DNA of 64,000 nt from Dromiciops gliroides. Lineage: Eukaryota > Chordata > Mammalia > Microbiotheria > Microbiotheriidae. The stretch lies in NCBI RefSeq assembly GCF_019393635.1, contig NC_057867.1, forward strand, positions 51,987,143 to 52,051,142, in the 5' to 3' direction. The notes beneath the pieces are model-generated. The model was not told the origin of the DNA. It was given only the letters and a program-made list of their open reading frames with translations, and did no database searches. This document shows positions 31,045 through 43,050 of this stretch, one piece after another (the first letter of the stretch is position 1; every line of letters starts with the position of its first letter). The position numbers and the translations under genes were made by a program.

Positions 31045-31904
31045 CATAATAATGGTTACCCTTCCCTAAAATGGTGGTTTTGTGCATTACATGGGAATGA
31101 CCCTTTGCAGCCTTTTGTGGAACACCAAAGTATTTGACATCAACAGCTGCTTAGCTGCTCTTGCTGTTTTTGTTGTTTGTTTTTGCCATAGATGCCGTTA
31201 CCTTCTGCAACCCTAGATGAGCCTAATACTGAAGGTACAGATTAGGTGCTGCCTGGGAGAACCCCCCTTTGGTTCTGGAGAGCTTGTGTGGAAATGTCAT
31301 TACTGATTTTCATGGCAAAGAGCCCAGCTCGCCTCCCATTCCCCCATCTCGAGTTGAATCGCAAATGCAGAAACAGGTCCAAGATTGCTAATGAGCTGCT
31401 TCAGTATTGTGCCAAGCCGCTCGCTTGCTATCAGGGGAAAAACAATCCTATTGCCTGGCATCTGTCTGTAACGGTAGCCAAGGAGCGTTACAGCATGCGG
31501 GCACGATTGAAAATGACCTTAATTATGCTGAATGCATTTTTGGTAATGTGTCCATTTTTCCTCATCTTGCATGCTGATGGTAATAATAGCTGGGAAAACA
31601 AATCCAAATTGGGATTGCAATTTCAGCTAGGAGGATGCATATATGAGGGTCTTTAGGGGGCTGAAGATGTGCATTCTGGGGCTGATGCGTCAAGACGCTG
31701 GGAGGATCTTGGAAAGGCGAGGCTGGGTGTTTTGGAAATCAAACCTGGACAAGGTGTGGGGAAGACTGGCCTTTACACCTACAAGGACCTGTGGCCCATG
31801 TGCTGAGAATTTAAATCAGCCTCCTCTAGTGAAGGAGGGCAAAGTGAATTCTTGGGGAGCAAAAGGTTAGCTCTCCAGCTGGACTCTAAAACATCTTGGT
31901 GTGC
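31045..31904. other. Repeat-free block, possible conserved non-coding DNA
   Basis: About 860 bp without recognised repeats. AT-rich words (caaatccaaattgg, gaccttaattatgctgaatg) suggest transcription-factor-rich DNA. A 136-codon frame at 31246-31656 (+) has no recognisable domain. Confidence 0.45.
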
Positions 31905-32115
31905 AATGAAAATAATAATGGTCACTGGCATTTCCAGATCATTTTAAAGTTTGCAAATTGCTTTCTGTAGCTTAGCCCAGTTGAGCCTCATAACCCAGTG
32001 AGGTAGGTACCATTGGTATTATCATTAAGGGTCACAAAGTGGCAAAGGTGAGATCTGAACCCAAGTCTTTCTGACTTCAAGTTTAGAACTCCAACTACCA
32101 TGCCATGTTGCCTAG
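31905..32115 (-). repeat. MIR SINE
   Basis: 'cataacccagtgaggtaggt', 'attatcattaagggtcac', 'gaacccaagtctttctgact'. Confidence 0.75.
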
Positions 32116-32308
32116 CTTAGTGGCCTAGTCTATGCCCTTCCCATAGCTTATCTAATGACTACCTCATGGTTTGTATATCCCATGAATTCCTCTTCCCTGT
32201 TCCAAAGGAATAACTGAGAGCCAGTGCTACATGTAGGCCAGGGTGCCTACTTTTATGAAGATGTTCATTTGCCCATAGCCTGACTTCTTTTAAAAATTCA
32301 TTCATTCA

Positions 32309-32469
32309 TGGGCAGCTAGGTGGCTCAGTGGAAGCACTGGCTCTGGATTCAGGAGGACCTGAGTTCAAATCTGGCCTTAGACACTTGACACTTACTAGCT
32401 GTGTGACCCTGGGCAAGTTACTTAACCCTCACTGCCCCACAAAATAAAAAGAAAAGAAAAAGAAAAAAG
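32309..32469 (+). repeat. Short CORE-SINE, type B
   Basis: Forward copy with an AAAAG-rich tail at 32443-32475. Probable TSD aaaaattcat at 32292-32301 and 32470-32479. The right flank is a (CATC/TTCC) simple repeat. Confidence 0.93.
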
Positions 32470-32524
32470 AAAAATTCATCTATCCTTCCATCCATCCATC
32501 CCATCCATCTATTTATTCATGCAT

Positions 32525-32805
32525 TTGTCTATTTATTTAGGATAGTAAACATTTTTATTTAAAGTTTTGAGTTCCAAATTCTATCCCTCCTTCCCTTCCT
32601 GAGATGGTAAGCAATCAGATATAGGCTATACATGTGTGATTATGTAAAACATTATCATATTAGTCATTTTGCATAAGAAAACTTGAATAAAAGAAAAAAT
32701 GAAAGTGACAAATAGCATGTTTCATTCAGTCTGTGTTCCATCAGTTTCAGTTCTTTCTTTGGAGGTAGTTAGTATGCTTCATCATGAGTCCTTTGCGATT
32801 GCCTG
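32525..32805 (-). repeat. L1 3' UTR, diverged
   Basis: 'gttttgagttccaaattcta', 'ggtaagcaatcagatatagg', 'catcatgagtcctttgcgat'; block order equals 46325-46660. Confidence 0.75.
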
Positions 32806-32894
32806 GCTTCTTTTTAGTCCTGCTACGACTTTTTGTAGGCTCTGATCTTAAAGGTCACAGGTCCAGTGGCAGCAGAACACTATGGTTCTCTCTC

Positions 32895-33075
32895 AGTTTC
32901 AACCAGTGAAAAGCACGCTGTATTTGGAAGCAGACCACCCAGATTGGAATCTTAGCTCTACTGCCTCCTGCCTGTGTGACTTTGGATAAGTCATTTCTCC
33001 TCCCCGGGCCTCAGTTTCCTCCTTTGTAAAAGGAGAGGGTTGAAGTGCTGAGCCGGCTAAGGTCCCGAATAAATC
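32895..33075 (+). repeat. MIR-like SINE
   Basis: 'tgtgtgactttggataagtc', 'cgggcctcagtttcctcctt', ending 'gctaaggtcccgaat'. Confidence 0.7.
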
Positions 33076-33134
33076 ACATTCAGGACAAGAAATGTCAGAA
33101 AATGTCACCCAGGTGACACCCTGAAGCCCCTTAG

Positions 33135-33560
33135 CACTTAGACACAGGGCATGGAAAAGAATCCCCTTTAGGGTGTCTCAGCCTCTGCTCGAAGGCCCTC
33201 AGTGAGGGGGAGATAACTCCCTCCCCAGGTGGCCATTCCCTTTCCAGATCGTCCCAACTGTCGTGAAGTTGTTCCTCATGGGGAGCTGAAATGCACCTCT
33301 CTGTAAGTTGCCCATACTGTGGCTGGCTCTGTCCTCTGGGGCCAGTCAGGACTCCTCTAATCCCTCTTCCACATGGCCCTTCAAACCCTTGAAGACACCT
33401 CTCATGGGCCAGGCTAAGTCTTCTCTTGTCCTCCTTAAACATTCCCAGTTCTCTCGATTGCTTCTCCTAAGGCACCATCTCAAGGCCCTTTACTCTCCCG
33501 GCAGCACCTCCCTCCCACCCCACCCCCACGGCTACCACTACCCCTCGCTCTTGCTCTGGA
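33135..33560 (-). repeat. CR1/L3 LINE 3' end
   Basis: 'gtgaagttgttcctcatggg', 'gctctgtcctctggggccag', 'aatccctcttccacatggcc', 'gaagacacctctcatgggcc', 'cccagttctctcgattgctt'. The same phrases in the same order occur at 55170-55480. Confidence 0.75.
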
Positions 33561-33975
33561 TGCTCTCCAGATGCTCTCCAGCTCATCAGTGTCTGTTGTA
33601 GGGTCTATTCTAGGCCTCCATAATTGCCGGCTGGCCCTTATCAAAGATGCAGGGCATCCCATTATCTGAAGTACTTAACAAAGGCCTTGAGTAAATGTTA
33701 GTCTGTTTACCGCACCTATAACATGTGTTAGGCTAGTCTGGGAACTGACTCAGAGGAGTTCATAGTTAAATAAGAAATCCAGGCTATGGACCGACTTTAA
33801 TTACACCTTTGTTCTTGGTTTTGTTGTGAAGCCCTTTGGGAGTTGACGGCCACCTGCACAGAAGAGTCAGCCCCCCCCCTCCCCGCCCCAAGTCCAACCA
33901 GGGCTAGAGAACCCTGAGAACAGGCCCAATAAATTTATAGAGCTGCCACAGGGTGAGTTTCTGTTTGTCTCTTCC

Positions 33976-34260
<285 letters not shown>

Positions 34261-35180
34261 CTCCTTACCAGTCTTAACCAATTCCAATGGTCAAAGATCC
34301 CATGGGCTAGATCTGGGAGCAGAGATAACCAATAACACCTTGCTTCTTTATTTTTTGCTGCCCCAGAACTCTTGCAAAGTGATGAAAATTCGTAAAACAT
34401 CCCTGACACAGCAGAGATGAAGGCTTTCCTTTATGAAAGGGGGAGCCATCTTTGTTGCTGCCTGCCCCCTCTCCCAAAGGAGCTTATCTGATGCCTCAGG
34501 CAGTCACCCTGACGGCTAGTGGATGCCTACCTCAATGTGGGGGCTTGGGAGCTTGGCACATCACTCATCTCCAGCCCTCCCGTGGCCTCACTTGGCTGGA
34601 AAGAGCAGCCTTCAATCAATTTTGTTGGGATATAGAAATATTATATGTGGAGTTTCTTTTGCCTTTCCTAGTCTGGATGCTGATTTACTACAAAAGCACT
34701 CATTTAGAGATGTATTTGCTACTAGATGTGGAAAGTCAAATTGGTCAGAAAACTTGTTCCCTTTTCCTTTTTGTTTTAAGAAATATTTTGTGGCCCCGGA
34801 AAGTAGTGCTAATTCGGTATCTTTCCTAAAATGTGGTGCTCAGAATTGAACATAATGATCTGATCTGATGTAGCCAGGGCAGAGGATAGGAATACTGTTA
34901 TCTCCCTAAGTATAAATATTCTACCTCTCTAAATATAGCCCTAGCACAGTACTGACTCATACCAAGTGTGTTGACTCATACTGAACTTGCAGTCCACTAA
35001 GACCCCAAGACTGTCTTCACAGAAACTATTATCACCTTCTCATCTGGTGCTCATATAAGTTGATTTTTTTAAAAGTGTAAGCTTGTTTTAAAAATTGAAA
35101 TATGACTTCATATTTATTTCTATTGAATTTAATCTTATTAGATTCAACATAAAATTGATATGACTTGCCATTGATGGGAT
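34261..35180. other. Unique sequence, no gene seen
   Basis: No confident repeat except a possible short CR1-like phrase near 34810-34870 ('ctaaaatgtggtgctcagaa'). Confidence 0.45.
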
Positions 35181-35181
35181 T

Positions 35182-35332
35182 ATTATTATTTTTTGGATGG
35201 GGCAATGAGGGTTAAGTGACTTGCCCAGGGTCACACAGCTAGTAAGTGTCAAGTGTCTGAGGCCAGATTTGAACTCAGATCCTCCTGAATTCAGGGCTGG
35301 TGCTTTATCCACTGTGCCACCTAGCTGCCCTG
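35182..35332 (-). repeat. Short CORE-SINE, type B
   Basis: Reverse copy. TSD attgatgggatt/attgatggaatt (one mismatch) at 35170-35181 and 35333-35344. Confidence 0.93.
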
Positions 35333-35424
35333 ATTGATGGAATTCTTTCAGAAAATAACTTACCCTGGGAGATGATTTCTAAATTTGACTGATGGTGCCT
35401 CTTACTATCTCCTAAAATTAACCA

Positions 35425-35545
35425 TTAATGCTAATAGTTCACATTTCTCTAGCAGTTCACTGCTTGTAAAATATTTTCTTTTCAGTGACCTCTTAGAGAT
35501 GTTATTATCCCTATGTCAAAGATAAGGAAACTGAGGCTGTTCTCC
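35425..35545 (-). repeat. MIR fragment
   Basis: 'tcacatttctctagcagttc', 'agataaggaaactgaggctg'. Confidence 0.6.
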
Positions 35546-36329
35546 CTGTCTCCCTTTCTCTGTCGGTTTTCTGACTTTTTGGGGTCAGATTAGTTAATCT
35601 GCATCAAATCGATTCTCAATCTGATGTCTTGTTAGCTTGAGTGTTTGCTGGGGGGGGGGAGCTGAGAGCCTTTGGAGAGACCCTGATGTTTCTCCTGGAG
35701 ACCCTGAATAGGGACAAAATAAACTGTAGAGACTCTTATTAGGAAGACTGTCCAGTGCACCTGGTATGTTATGTCAGGGCCAGGCCCCAAATGACATATG
35801 AGTTATGCAGGAACTATTGATAAAGGAAACATGGGAAACTGGGTCATTCACTGGGGAGGAGGCTGATGGGGCCTTTTACTCTGATTCTGTACTTACCATG
35901 CTGCTTTTCCTTGGGGAGAGGGGCTATATTAGCTGACACCAGAGCAGTCTGGGTAATTGTTGAATTAGTGTTCTGGTTTAATCATGGAATATCCTAGCTG
36001 ACCTCAAGCAGTTTACATTCAACAGTTGTTGGGGGTGGGAGGAGGAGGAAGAGGGAATCTTAACCCAGCCTTTTCACTTTATTGCTGAGAAAACTAAGAC
36101 CCAGGAAGGGGAAGTGACTAGCTAAAGGTCACCCAGCATCTCTTCTCTCACAGTCCAGTGTTGTCTCTGCCTGACTGGGTGGGGCCACCTCAGGGTTTTG
36201 GTCAGTTTGAAACAGGCCCCCAATGTCTGATCACTCTCAAACTAATGAACCTGCAAAGCTAAGACTAGAACGTGGTTCCAGGTACTCTCACCTCTTAGGC
36301 CTAGTCTAAACAGCCAGCTAATTTCTCTC
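35546..36329. other. Mostly unique; MIR-like fragment inside
   Basis: A reverse MIR-like fragment lies at about 36060-36175 ('gctgagaaaactaagaccca'). Otherwise no gene or repeat seen. Confidence 0.45.
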
Positions 36330-36487
36330 CTTCCCGCTTCTTTTTACTCTCCCTTTCTCTCTCCCTCCCCTTTTCTCCTCCCCCTCCTCCCTTTCTCTCC
36401 ACCCTCCCCTCCCCTTCTTCCTCTCCCCCTCCCCTCTCCCCTTTCCTCTTCCCCCGTCTCCCCCCTCCTCTTCTCTTCTCCTTCACC
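36330..36487. repeat. CT-rich polypyrimidine tract
   Basis: Degenerate ctcccctcc-type sequence, about 95% pyrimidine. The reverse-strand Gly/Glu/Arg-rich frame is an artefact. Confidence 0.9.
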
Positions 36488-36659
36488 ATCTTAATAAGCA
36501 ACACTCATCCAGATGAGGATAAATCTGGTGGAAAAACCCCAGTCAAGCAGCCTGCTTCTTTGGTATTATATGGGCAGAGTTGTGGGAGCTCCTAGCTACC
36601 GCAGATCGTCCAAAGCAGACTTCTGAGAAGCTGACAGCCCTTGGGGGTCACTGAATGCT

Positions 36660-36740
36660 TTCCAGCACAGTGATTCCGAACCTTTGCAAGTAGCAGGACC
36701 CCTTTTGAATGTCAAAAACATTGTGTGGACCTCCACGTGA
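36660..36740. repeat. Unnamed interspersed repeat fragment
   Basis: 'gtgattccgaacctttgcaa' then 'caggacccctttt', resembling 9293-9375 and 42668-42740. Confidence 0.35.
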
Positions 36741-36861
36741 GAGGGGTTGCATTGTTAGGAGCTGGCAATTGAGAAAAGAAATGAGGAAAAAAAAGCAGGC
36801 ATGGCTTCAGTCAGGCCTTTAAATTCATTTGTATTTTATTTTCTTAAAATATTTTTTTAGC

Positions 36862-36940
36862 CCGTGATTTCATCAGTTTAGGGAACTCCTGGGGAGAAAA
36901 CTCCTTCCAGCAATGGGGACTGGCAGCTGCTCCCCTATCC
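36862..36940 (-). repeat. K-type SINE 3' fragment
   Basis: 'cccgtgatttcatcagttta', 'gggaactcctggggagaaaa'. Confidence 0.5.
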
Positions 36941-37031
36941 AGTCACTGGGCTAGTTGCTGGGGGCGCTGATAGGTTGGGATAACTTGCCCAGTGGCATAC
37001 ACCTAGTTTGTCTCCAAAGCCAGACTTGAAT

Positions 37032-37186
37032 TTTTTTTCTTTCTTTTTTTGCAGGGCAATGAGGGTTAAGTGACTTGCCCAGGGTAACACAGCTAAGTAA
37101 GTGTCAAGGATCTGAGGCTGGATTTGAACTCGGGTCCTCCTGAATCCAGGGCCAGTGCTTAATCCACTGCACCACCTAGCTGCCCC
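37032..37186 (-). repeat. Short CORE-SINE, type B
   Basis: Reverse copy with poly(T)/TTTC tail; TSD unclear because both flanks are T-rich. Confidence 0.92.
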
Positions 37187-37264
37187 AAATTCTTTCTTTC
37201 TGTCTACTCATGCTGACAAACTGCCTTCCAGTACTCTCTCACCTGAGCTCCACTACTCTAAGAA

Positions 37265-37430
37265 GGAGCTTCTGCGGGTATCCTGGTCCCCATTTTGCCA
37301 GATGAAGAAACTGAGGGTCAGAGAGAAGTAATTTTTCTCAGGGTCACACAGCCAGTAAGTCCTGGAGGTTGGATTTGAACCTGGGTCTTTGTGATCACAA
37401 ATCTAATGTTCTTTCCACTATCCCATGCTG
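37265..37430 (-). repeat. MIR-like SINE
   Basis: 'ccccattttgccagatgaag', 'cagggtcacacagccagtaa', 'atttgaacctgggtctttg'. Confidence 0.75.
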
Positions 37431-37437
37431 TTTCCCC

Positions 37438-37438
<1 letters not shown>

Positions 37439-37472
<34 letters not shown>
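37439..37472. repeat. (TC)n microsatellite
   Basis: About 16 TC units next to the target site of the next SINE. Confidence 0.95.
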
Positions 37473-37475
<3 letters not shown>

Positions 37476-37481
37476 TATCTT

Positions 37482-37572
37482 TTTTTGCAGGCCAGTGAGG
37501 GTTAAGTGACTTGCCCAGGGTCACACAGCTAGTAAGTGTCAAGTATCTGAGGTCAAATCCACTGTGCTGCCC
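37482..37572 (-). repeat. Short CORE-SINE, type B, internal deletion
   Basis: Reverse copy missing about 50 bp between gaggtc and ccactgtgctgcccc. TSD catctatctt at 37472-37481 and about 37573-37582. Confidence 0.88.
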
Positions 37573-37582
37573 CATCTATCTT

Positions 37583-38075
37583 ATGTGAAAGACAGTCGAG
37601 AGAAAGCATGTTTACTTTCTTATTTTTTAGATTTGCAGCTAGATTTATAGATTCTTGGGCCCTTTGCAAAACCTACACACTGTTCCTCGCCAGATGTCCT
37701 TGGCCCATAGGTTGACAAACCTATTGTATTCTACTACTCTAAGTATCTTGGAGGAAAGAAGCTATAGAATCGACTTTGGAGGGTACCCTCTTAATGCATC
37801 AATGCTTTACAAGACATTGATTTTATTTTGAATGGTTCTCCTTCCCCCAGCACAAATCACAGGTCCTGTGCATGTTAGTGGATGGCCTTTTGTGAGCAGC
37901 TGTGCTAACCACCACTCTTCTCCCCTCAAAGACCCAAACAAACCTTCCTTGGTGTCCAGCTCTCTGGTGATAACACTTTTCTCAACCTAGCTAGCCTGCC
38001 CTTTAGATCAGAGACAGACAGTCTGGTTCTGGGCCTATACTTGAAGTCTTTAGCATTTGGTAGGGCCTACCAGAG
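37583..38075. other. Unique sequence
   Basis: No recognised gene or repeat. Confidence 0.5.
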
Positions 38076-38090
38076 ATTGCCCTCTGCTGG
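38076..38090 (-). promoter_or_regulatory. Strong CTCF-type motif
   Basis: Reverse complement CCAGCAGAGGGCAAT matches 14 of 15 positions of CCASYAGRKGGCRSY, including all of CCAGCAGAGGGC. CTCF binds such sites to insulate and loop chromatin. It lies in unique DNA. A motif match alone does not prove occupancy. Confidence 0.5.
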
Positions 38091-38789
38091 CCTAGTCTTT
38101 GAGAAACCAGGATCATCTACAAACCAGGATGAGGTATCAGAGAACTTTAGGAAAGGAACCTCTTAATAAGATTCACACAAAATATACAAGCAACCAGTGT
38201 GCTTATTGTTGCAGTGGCCAAATAAACAAATGAATGACCTCCCCCGCCCACTCTGAAACAGGGACTGCATCTCCTTTACATAATGACTCATTGATTTTGT
38301 TGGCACTTGTACACACATCCCTATGTAGCAGAAACCCAATGACTCAATTCTCTAGGGTTTATTGGTACGAAAGCCTTGAGCACAAGACTACACAAAGTGT
38401 TGTTATCTATCCCACTTCCTAGGAAGAGAACAGCAGCAACAAAAGATGAATAGGAGATAGAACTGGGAAAGATAGAGAAATCATAAAACAGCCATCTTGT
38501 AGCCTCAGTTATTCAAGGAGTGTTTCTTTCCTCTCACCAGCAAGGGAGTCTGGGAAATTGCACCCCACCTTGGTGGCTGAAGGGGGCTGAGAATGATGAA
38601 AGTACTTGATATTCTGTCTCTTACTTAGTTATTCTGTCACAATTAAATGCTTTGCTATTTGATTTATGGCTCATACCCTGGTCTGTTGGTAGAAAGGCTC
38701 TCGCTAGGTGACAGCTTAAGCTATATTTGCATAACTATGATTACCCGCAAACATTATACACTGAACTTGGGGTGCTGAGGCATTCCAGA
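38091..38789. other. Unique sequence
   Basis: No recognised gene or repeat. Confidence 0.5.
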
Positions 38790-39165
38790 GAGGCATAAGA
38801 CCAATGTTACATTTAAGGAAAAGCTTCCTAATAAGTAGAGCTATCCCAAGTTTGAATGGTCTGCCTCAGGAAGTGGTGGGTTCTTCGTCACTTGGAGGTA
38901 TTAAAAAAGGGCTGCATAATCCTTCACAAAAGTTATTGAAAGGAGGTGCAGCTAGGTGGCACAGTGGTTAGAGCACCGGCCCTGGAGTCAGGAGGACCTG
39001 AGTTCAAATCTGACCTCAGACACTTGACACTTACTAGCTGTGTGACCTGGGGCAAGTCACTTAACCCCAATTGCCTCACTAAAAAAAAAAAGTTATTGAA
39101 AGGATGCTTGTTCCAGTATGGGGTGGGTTAGATGCCTTCCAACTCTCAGATGTCATGATTATGTT
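38790..39165 (+). repeat. CR1/L3 LINE 3' end split by a CORE-SINE
   Basis: 'aggaaaagcttcctaataag', 'gtctgcctcaggaagtggtg', 'cttggaggtattaaaaaagg', then after the SINE 'tggggtgggttagatgcctt' and 'ccaactctcagatgtcatga'. Confidence 0.75.
38945..39087 (+). repeat. Short CORE-SINE, type A, nested in CR1/L3
   Basis: Forward copy. TSD aaaagttattgaaagga at 38928-38944 and 39088-39104. Confidence 0.96.
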
Positions 39166-39189
39166 ATTATAGTACCGAGTACAGGCTGG

Positions 39190-39365
39190 GCACTGGTGTG
39201 GTGTAGTGGTTAGAGCTTTGGATTCAAGGGTCTGAAAACTTAGGTTCATACCCTATCCCCTGTCACTGGCTGGCTTCCCACTGTGACTTTGGGCAAGTGA
39301 CTTTCCCTTCCTAGGGCTCTGTTTCCTCCTTGGTAAAATGAGCGATCCAATCTTTCCTTTAAGTA
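39190..39365 (+). repeat. MIR-like SINE
   Basis: 'ggtgtggtgtagtggttaga', 'tgtgactttgggcaagtgac', 'ctctgtttcctccttggtaa'. Confidence 0.75.
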
Positions 39366-39660
39366 TCCTGCAGGCTGGAGGTGGAAGGCAGAGACTCCAA
39401 TGAGACAATGTGTGGGAGTAGGTGGAAAATTCCCAAACATCATCAGAATGTAAAGGCTGATTACCAAATGCCATCAGAAGACCTGGGAATTCCCAGTGCC
39501 TGCTCCAGCTACCCATTCTGGGATTTGACTAGCGTTAATAAATCCCTTTTGTTGATTTCTTTGGTGAAAATAACAACATCCTGGCTAGGTTGTGAATAGC
39601 AAAAAGGCTGCTTGGAAAATTCTCTCCACTTGAGAGTTTCATGACATTTTCACACGTGAA

Positions 39661-39663
<3 letters not shown>

Positions 39664-39722
<59 letters not shown>
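39664..39722. repeat. (TG)n(AG)n compound microsatellite
   Basis: About 20 TG units followed by about 10 AG units. Confidence 0.97.
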
Positions 39723-40374
39723 TGGGTGAGTACATGTGTGTGCATGTAAGTATGCTTGTGTGTGTGAATACACATCTGTTACGAATGGCAGAGAAATGCA
39801 TGAAACTCTTGGAAAGAGACATGAATCGAGGTCCACAAAAGGCAGTTAAAATTACAGGAATATTTCCCCACGGAAATATTTTCTTTCATTAATTGGAGAT
39901 GGTTAGGGCACAGTTCTTATAAATTTCCCAGGGTGCCAAAACTCCTGAGACAACCAGAAAAAAATGGCCAGCTACCATGGCGCAAATGTCCAGCACTGCT
40001 CAGGGAGAAGACCGTGGTCATATCAACTGTGTCCACATTCTTAGGGCAGTTCTTGAGGTGGGGGGTTGGGGAAGAGACAAGTGAGGGCAAGAGGAACTCT
40101 TGATCTTCTCTGAAACTCAAAGTTTCTCCTGTCCCTGCCCCCCCACCCCGTTTGGGAGCTGTCTGACCTTTCTGAACCCCATTCACTTTCCCATCTGGCT
40201 TCTTAACTGGCCTGTCCTCTTCACCCCCTTCCTCTTGAAGCCTGATGAAGTAGATTTCTGGTAAATTGCAGATTGCTCTCTCTGGTTGCTACCTTGGGTA
40301 CCCAGGAATTGCACCTTCTCCCTCATCCCAGTGTGCCGAGAGAAAGAATCCATCTTCACTCTCAAATATAGTTG
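39723..40374. other. Unique sequence, no gene seen
   Basis: Repeat-poor. Frames of 66-90 codons overlap on both strands and are not gene-like. Confidence 0.5.
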
Positions 40375-40590
40375 TGTCATTGTGGTAGAAAGAATACTGG
40401 ACCAGGAGTTGGAGGCTGGGGTATTGTTGCTTACTACCTGTGTGACCTTGGGCAAGTCCCTTCCTGTACTTGGGCCTCAGTTTCCTCATCTCTAAAATGG
40501 GTCTATAAATGGACCCTTCTAGGTCTAGAAGCCTAGGACTAGATGACCTCTGGAGTCCCTTGAAGTTCCAAATCTGTGCCTCTCATTGCT
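40375..40590 (+). repeat. MIR3-like SINE
   Basis: 'ctacctgtgtgaccttgggc', 'ctcagtttcctcatctctaa', 'ggactagatgacctctggag', 'ttccaaatctgtgcctct'. Confidence 0.78.
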
Positions 40591-40717
40591 CCCCTCCAGC
40601 CCTCCTCCACCCCCTCCTTCACAGCATCTTGAGGCTTGAGCCCACCTACTCTATCACTTTCATTTCCTGGAGATTAAAACCATAGCTGGCAAGTAGTATG
40701 GGGACAAGAGTCAGAAG

Positions 40718-40935
40718 TGGACCTGCGATTTCATTAATATAGAGAATTCCCAGGTGGGGAAAGTGCCCCTACCTATCCAGGTGAGCACTTTCTCTAGAAC
40801 GGATAGTTTCAGAGAATTATTGAGAGATGAAGTGCCTTGCCCAGGGTCACATAGCCATTATATATCCCAGGTAGAACTTGCATGCATGTCTTTCTGGCTC
40901 TGAGGCCAGTTCTCTAACTACTCTACTCCAGCTGC
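40718..40935 (-). repeat. K-type SINE, reverse
   Basis: 'gacctgcgatttcattaata' and 'ggaaagtgcccctaccta', followed by a MIR-like core ('tgccttgcccagggtcacat') to about 40935. Confidence 0.55.
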
Positions 40936-42034
40936 TTAGCGTAAGCACTTAATAATAAATACTTGGGGATCAATGTCCAGAAATTAAGGGCCAGAAAGGG
41001 GAGGAAGCTTGTGCAGATTCACAGAGATAGCCAGTGCTCTACTGTTCACCTCTGGCAATCTGGGATTCTGGGGTTGGGTTGTAATGTAATGATTCCTGTT
41101 ACTTCATAGAACCTTAACGGGGTTCCTTCTCAAAAGCCAGGGTCCATTTCATTCACTGGGAGAAAAGCCTCTCTCCAGAGGGACAGACAAAAGTTCCTGA
41201 AGCAGCATCTAGTTTTGAAGAAGTTATTGTCCATAGGAGATTGCAGCGGGTGGCGATCATTAGTGCTTTTCTTTATCAAAAGGCAAAAGGGAGAGTCCAA
41301 ATGGAAAGAATAGTCGGTCAGGCAGAGCCAGCATGTTTGAGAAGGCAGAAAGGAAGGGAGGGGAGGGGAGGAGAGGGACAGCCTCGCTGCATCTCATTCT
41401 GGGCTCTGAACCAAAGTCTGGTGTGAGGACCAGCTCTTTAGCCTGAAAGAGAGCCTGACCCGTGATTACTGAGGCCCATGCCTTCGTCACTGACAGCACC
41501 ATCTGGGATAAATCTGCTGAATTAGAGTGGCAGTCACAGCCACTCCTAGCCCCACCTCTGAGGGGAAAGTTAATGGCAGAGGGAAAGCAAAAAGCAGGGA
41601 GGACGTGTCTTGGTCACCCACTCCCGCCTCGCCTTAATGAATGCCAGTTCCAAAGGCTCTCTCTTCCCTGCGGCTCAGGATGCTGTATACGACCGCCAAG
41701 TCTAACTAAATGTATATCTTTTCAGGGATTTTCCTGATCACCTGCTTATTGGGAGAGAGTGTTGCTGGTGCAGAATTGACAGCTCCAGGGGCCAAACTTG
41801 ACCCATTAAAGACTGATTGGAGTAGACAGACCCGGGTTCAGAGCTTTCTAATGTAATGGGGAGAGATGGAGTTCACAAACCAGGTCAGAATAATTCTCCT
41901 TGTTGACTTGAAATTTGCAACAAACGTGTACCAACTTCTTCTACTGCAAATAGGAGTGCAAAGAAAATAGACAGGGTTAATTCCTCCTGAGCAGACAAGT
42001 TGACACCCCAGTCAGCTGAGCAGAATGGAGAGAG
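40936..42034. other. Unique sequence, no gene seen
   Basis: Repeat-poor apart from purine-rich sequence at 41340-41380. Frames of 61-91 codons are unsupported. Confidence 0.5.
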
Positions 42035-42235
42035 GCAGTGCAGTACAGTGGATAGAACCCTGCACTAGGAGTCGGGGAGGGGGGGAATGGCAGTTTGAAT
42101 CCCACCCCATATCTTGGGTAAGTCACTTAAATCTCTCTCTGCCTCAGTTTCCTCACTTGTAAAATGAGGGAATTGGACTCAATAGCCTTTAATGTCCCTT
42201 CCGGCTTTAAATCTCTGATTCTTATAAAATAGGGA
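42035..42235 (+). repeat. MIR3-like SINE
   Basis: 'gtgcagtacagtggatagaa', 'gcctcagtttcctcacttgt', 'ttccggctttaaatctctga'. Confidence 0.75.
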
Positions 42236-42264
42236 ATTTGATCAAATTTTAAAAAATATAGCAG

Positions 42265-42410
42265 AGGGGGCAGCTAGGTGGCATAGTGGATAAAGCACCG
42301 GCCTTGGAGTCAGGAGTACCTGAGTTCAAATCCGGCCTCAGACACTTGACACTTAGTAGCTGTGTGACCCTGGGCAAATAATTTAACCCTCATTGCTCTG
42401 AAAAAAAAAA
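42265..42410 (+). repeat. Short CORE-SINE, type B
   Basis: Forward copy with poly(A) at 42401-42410; weak TSD atagca. Confidence 0.92.
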
Positions 42411-42667
42411 TAGCAAAAATACATATATTTTAAACAAATATATTGGTCTTTCTTCAGTGCCTCATGTGTGAGGTGATTCCTGAAAGTTCTTTCCATGACA
42501 CATGAGTTCTGGAAAGTTCTCCTAAGCTAGAAAAGCTTTGAGTATGGGCCTCTGGAGGGACAATGTGCCCTGTCCTGAGGACTAGCCAAGCTGAGTGCAG
42601 AGGGGCTTACTAGCAGGCCACAGGAGGATGTATATTTTTTAGCCACTGATTCCCCAAATCCACAGAT

Positions 42668-43050
42668 AGAGAGGGGTTCTTCACCTTTTTCATGTCTTAG
42701 ACCCCTCTGGCAGTTTGGTGAGGCCTATGGGACACCATCCTTAGCATAAGGTTTTTAAGTGCACAAGATAAAATACATAGGAGTCCAGGGGCAACTAAGT
42801 GGCGTAGTGGATAGAGTACCGGCCCTGGGATCAGGAGGACCCGAGTTCAAATTTGGCCTCAGACACTTAACACTTACTAGCTGTGTGATCCTGGGCAAGT
42901 CACTTAACCCCAATTGCCCCCCCCCCAATACATAGGAGTCGAAAGGAAGCCAAGGGTTACTGAAAATCAAGATGGAATGGAACTGGGATTGTCCCATCCC
43001 TGCCTCCCCCACATTGATCCCGGATCCCAAGTTAAGAATGTTAAGAAGCC
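42668..43050. repeat. Unnamed interspersed repeat split by a CORE-SINE
   Basis: 'cttagacccctctggcagtt', 'aagataaaatacataggagt', then after the SINE 'gaaaggaagccaagggttac'. Related to 9293-9832. Confidence 0.45.
42786..42927 (+). repeat. Short CORE-SINE, type A, with poly(C) end
   Basis: Forward copy ending aattg followed by ten C and no A-tail. Perfect TSD atacataggagtc at 42773-42785 and 42928-42940. Confidence 0.95.

Noticed and set aside
31246..31656. 136-codon open frame in unique DNA
   Set aside because: No known domain, and the length is within chance for this composition. Conserved non-coding DNA is a better guess.
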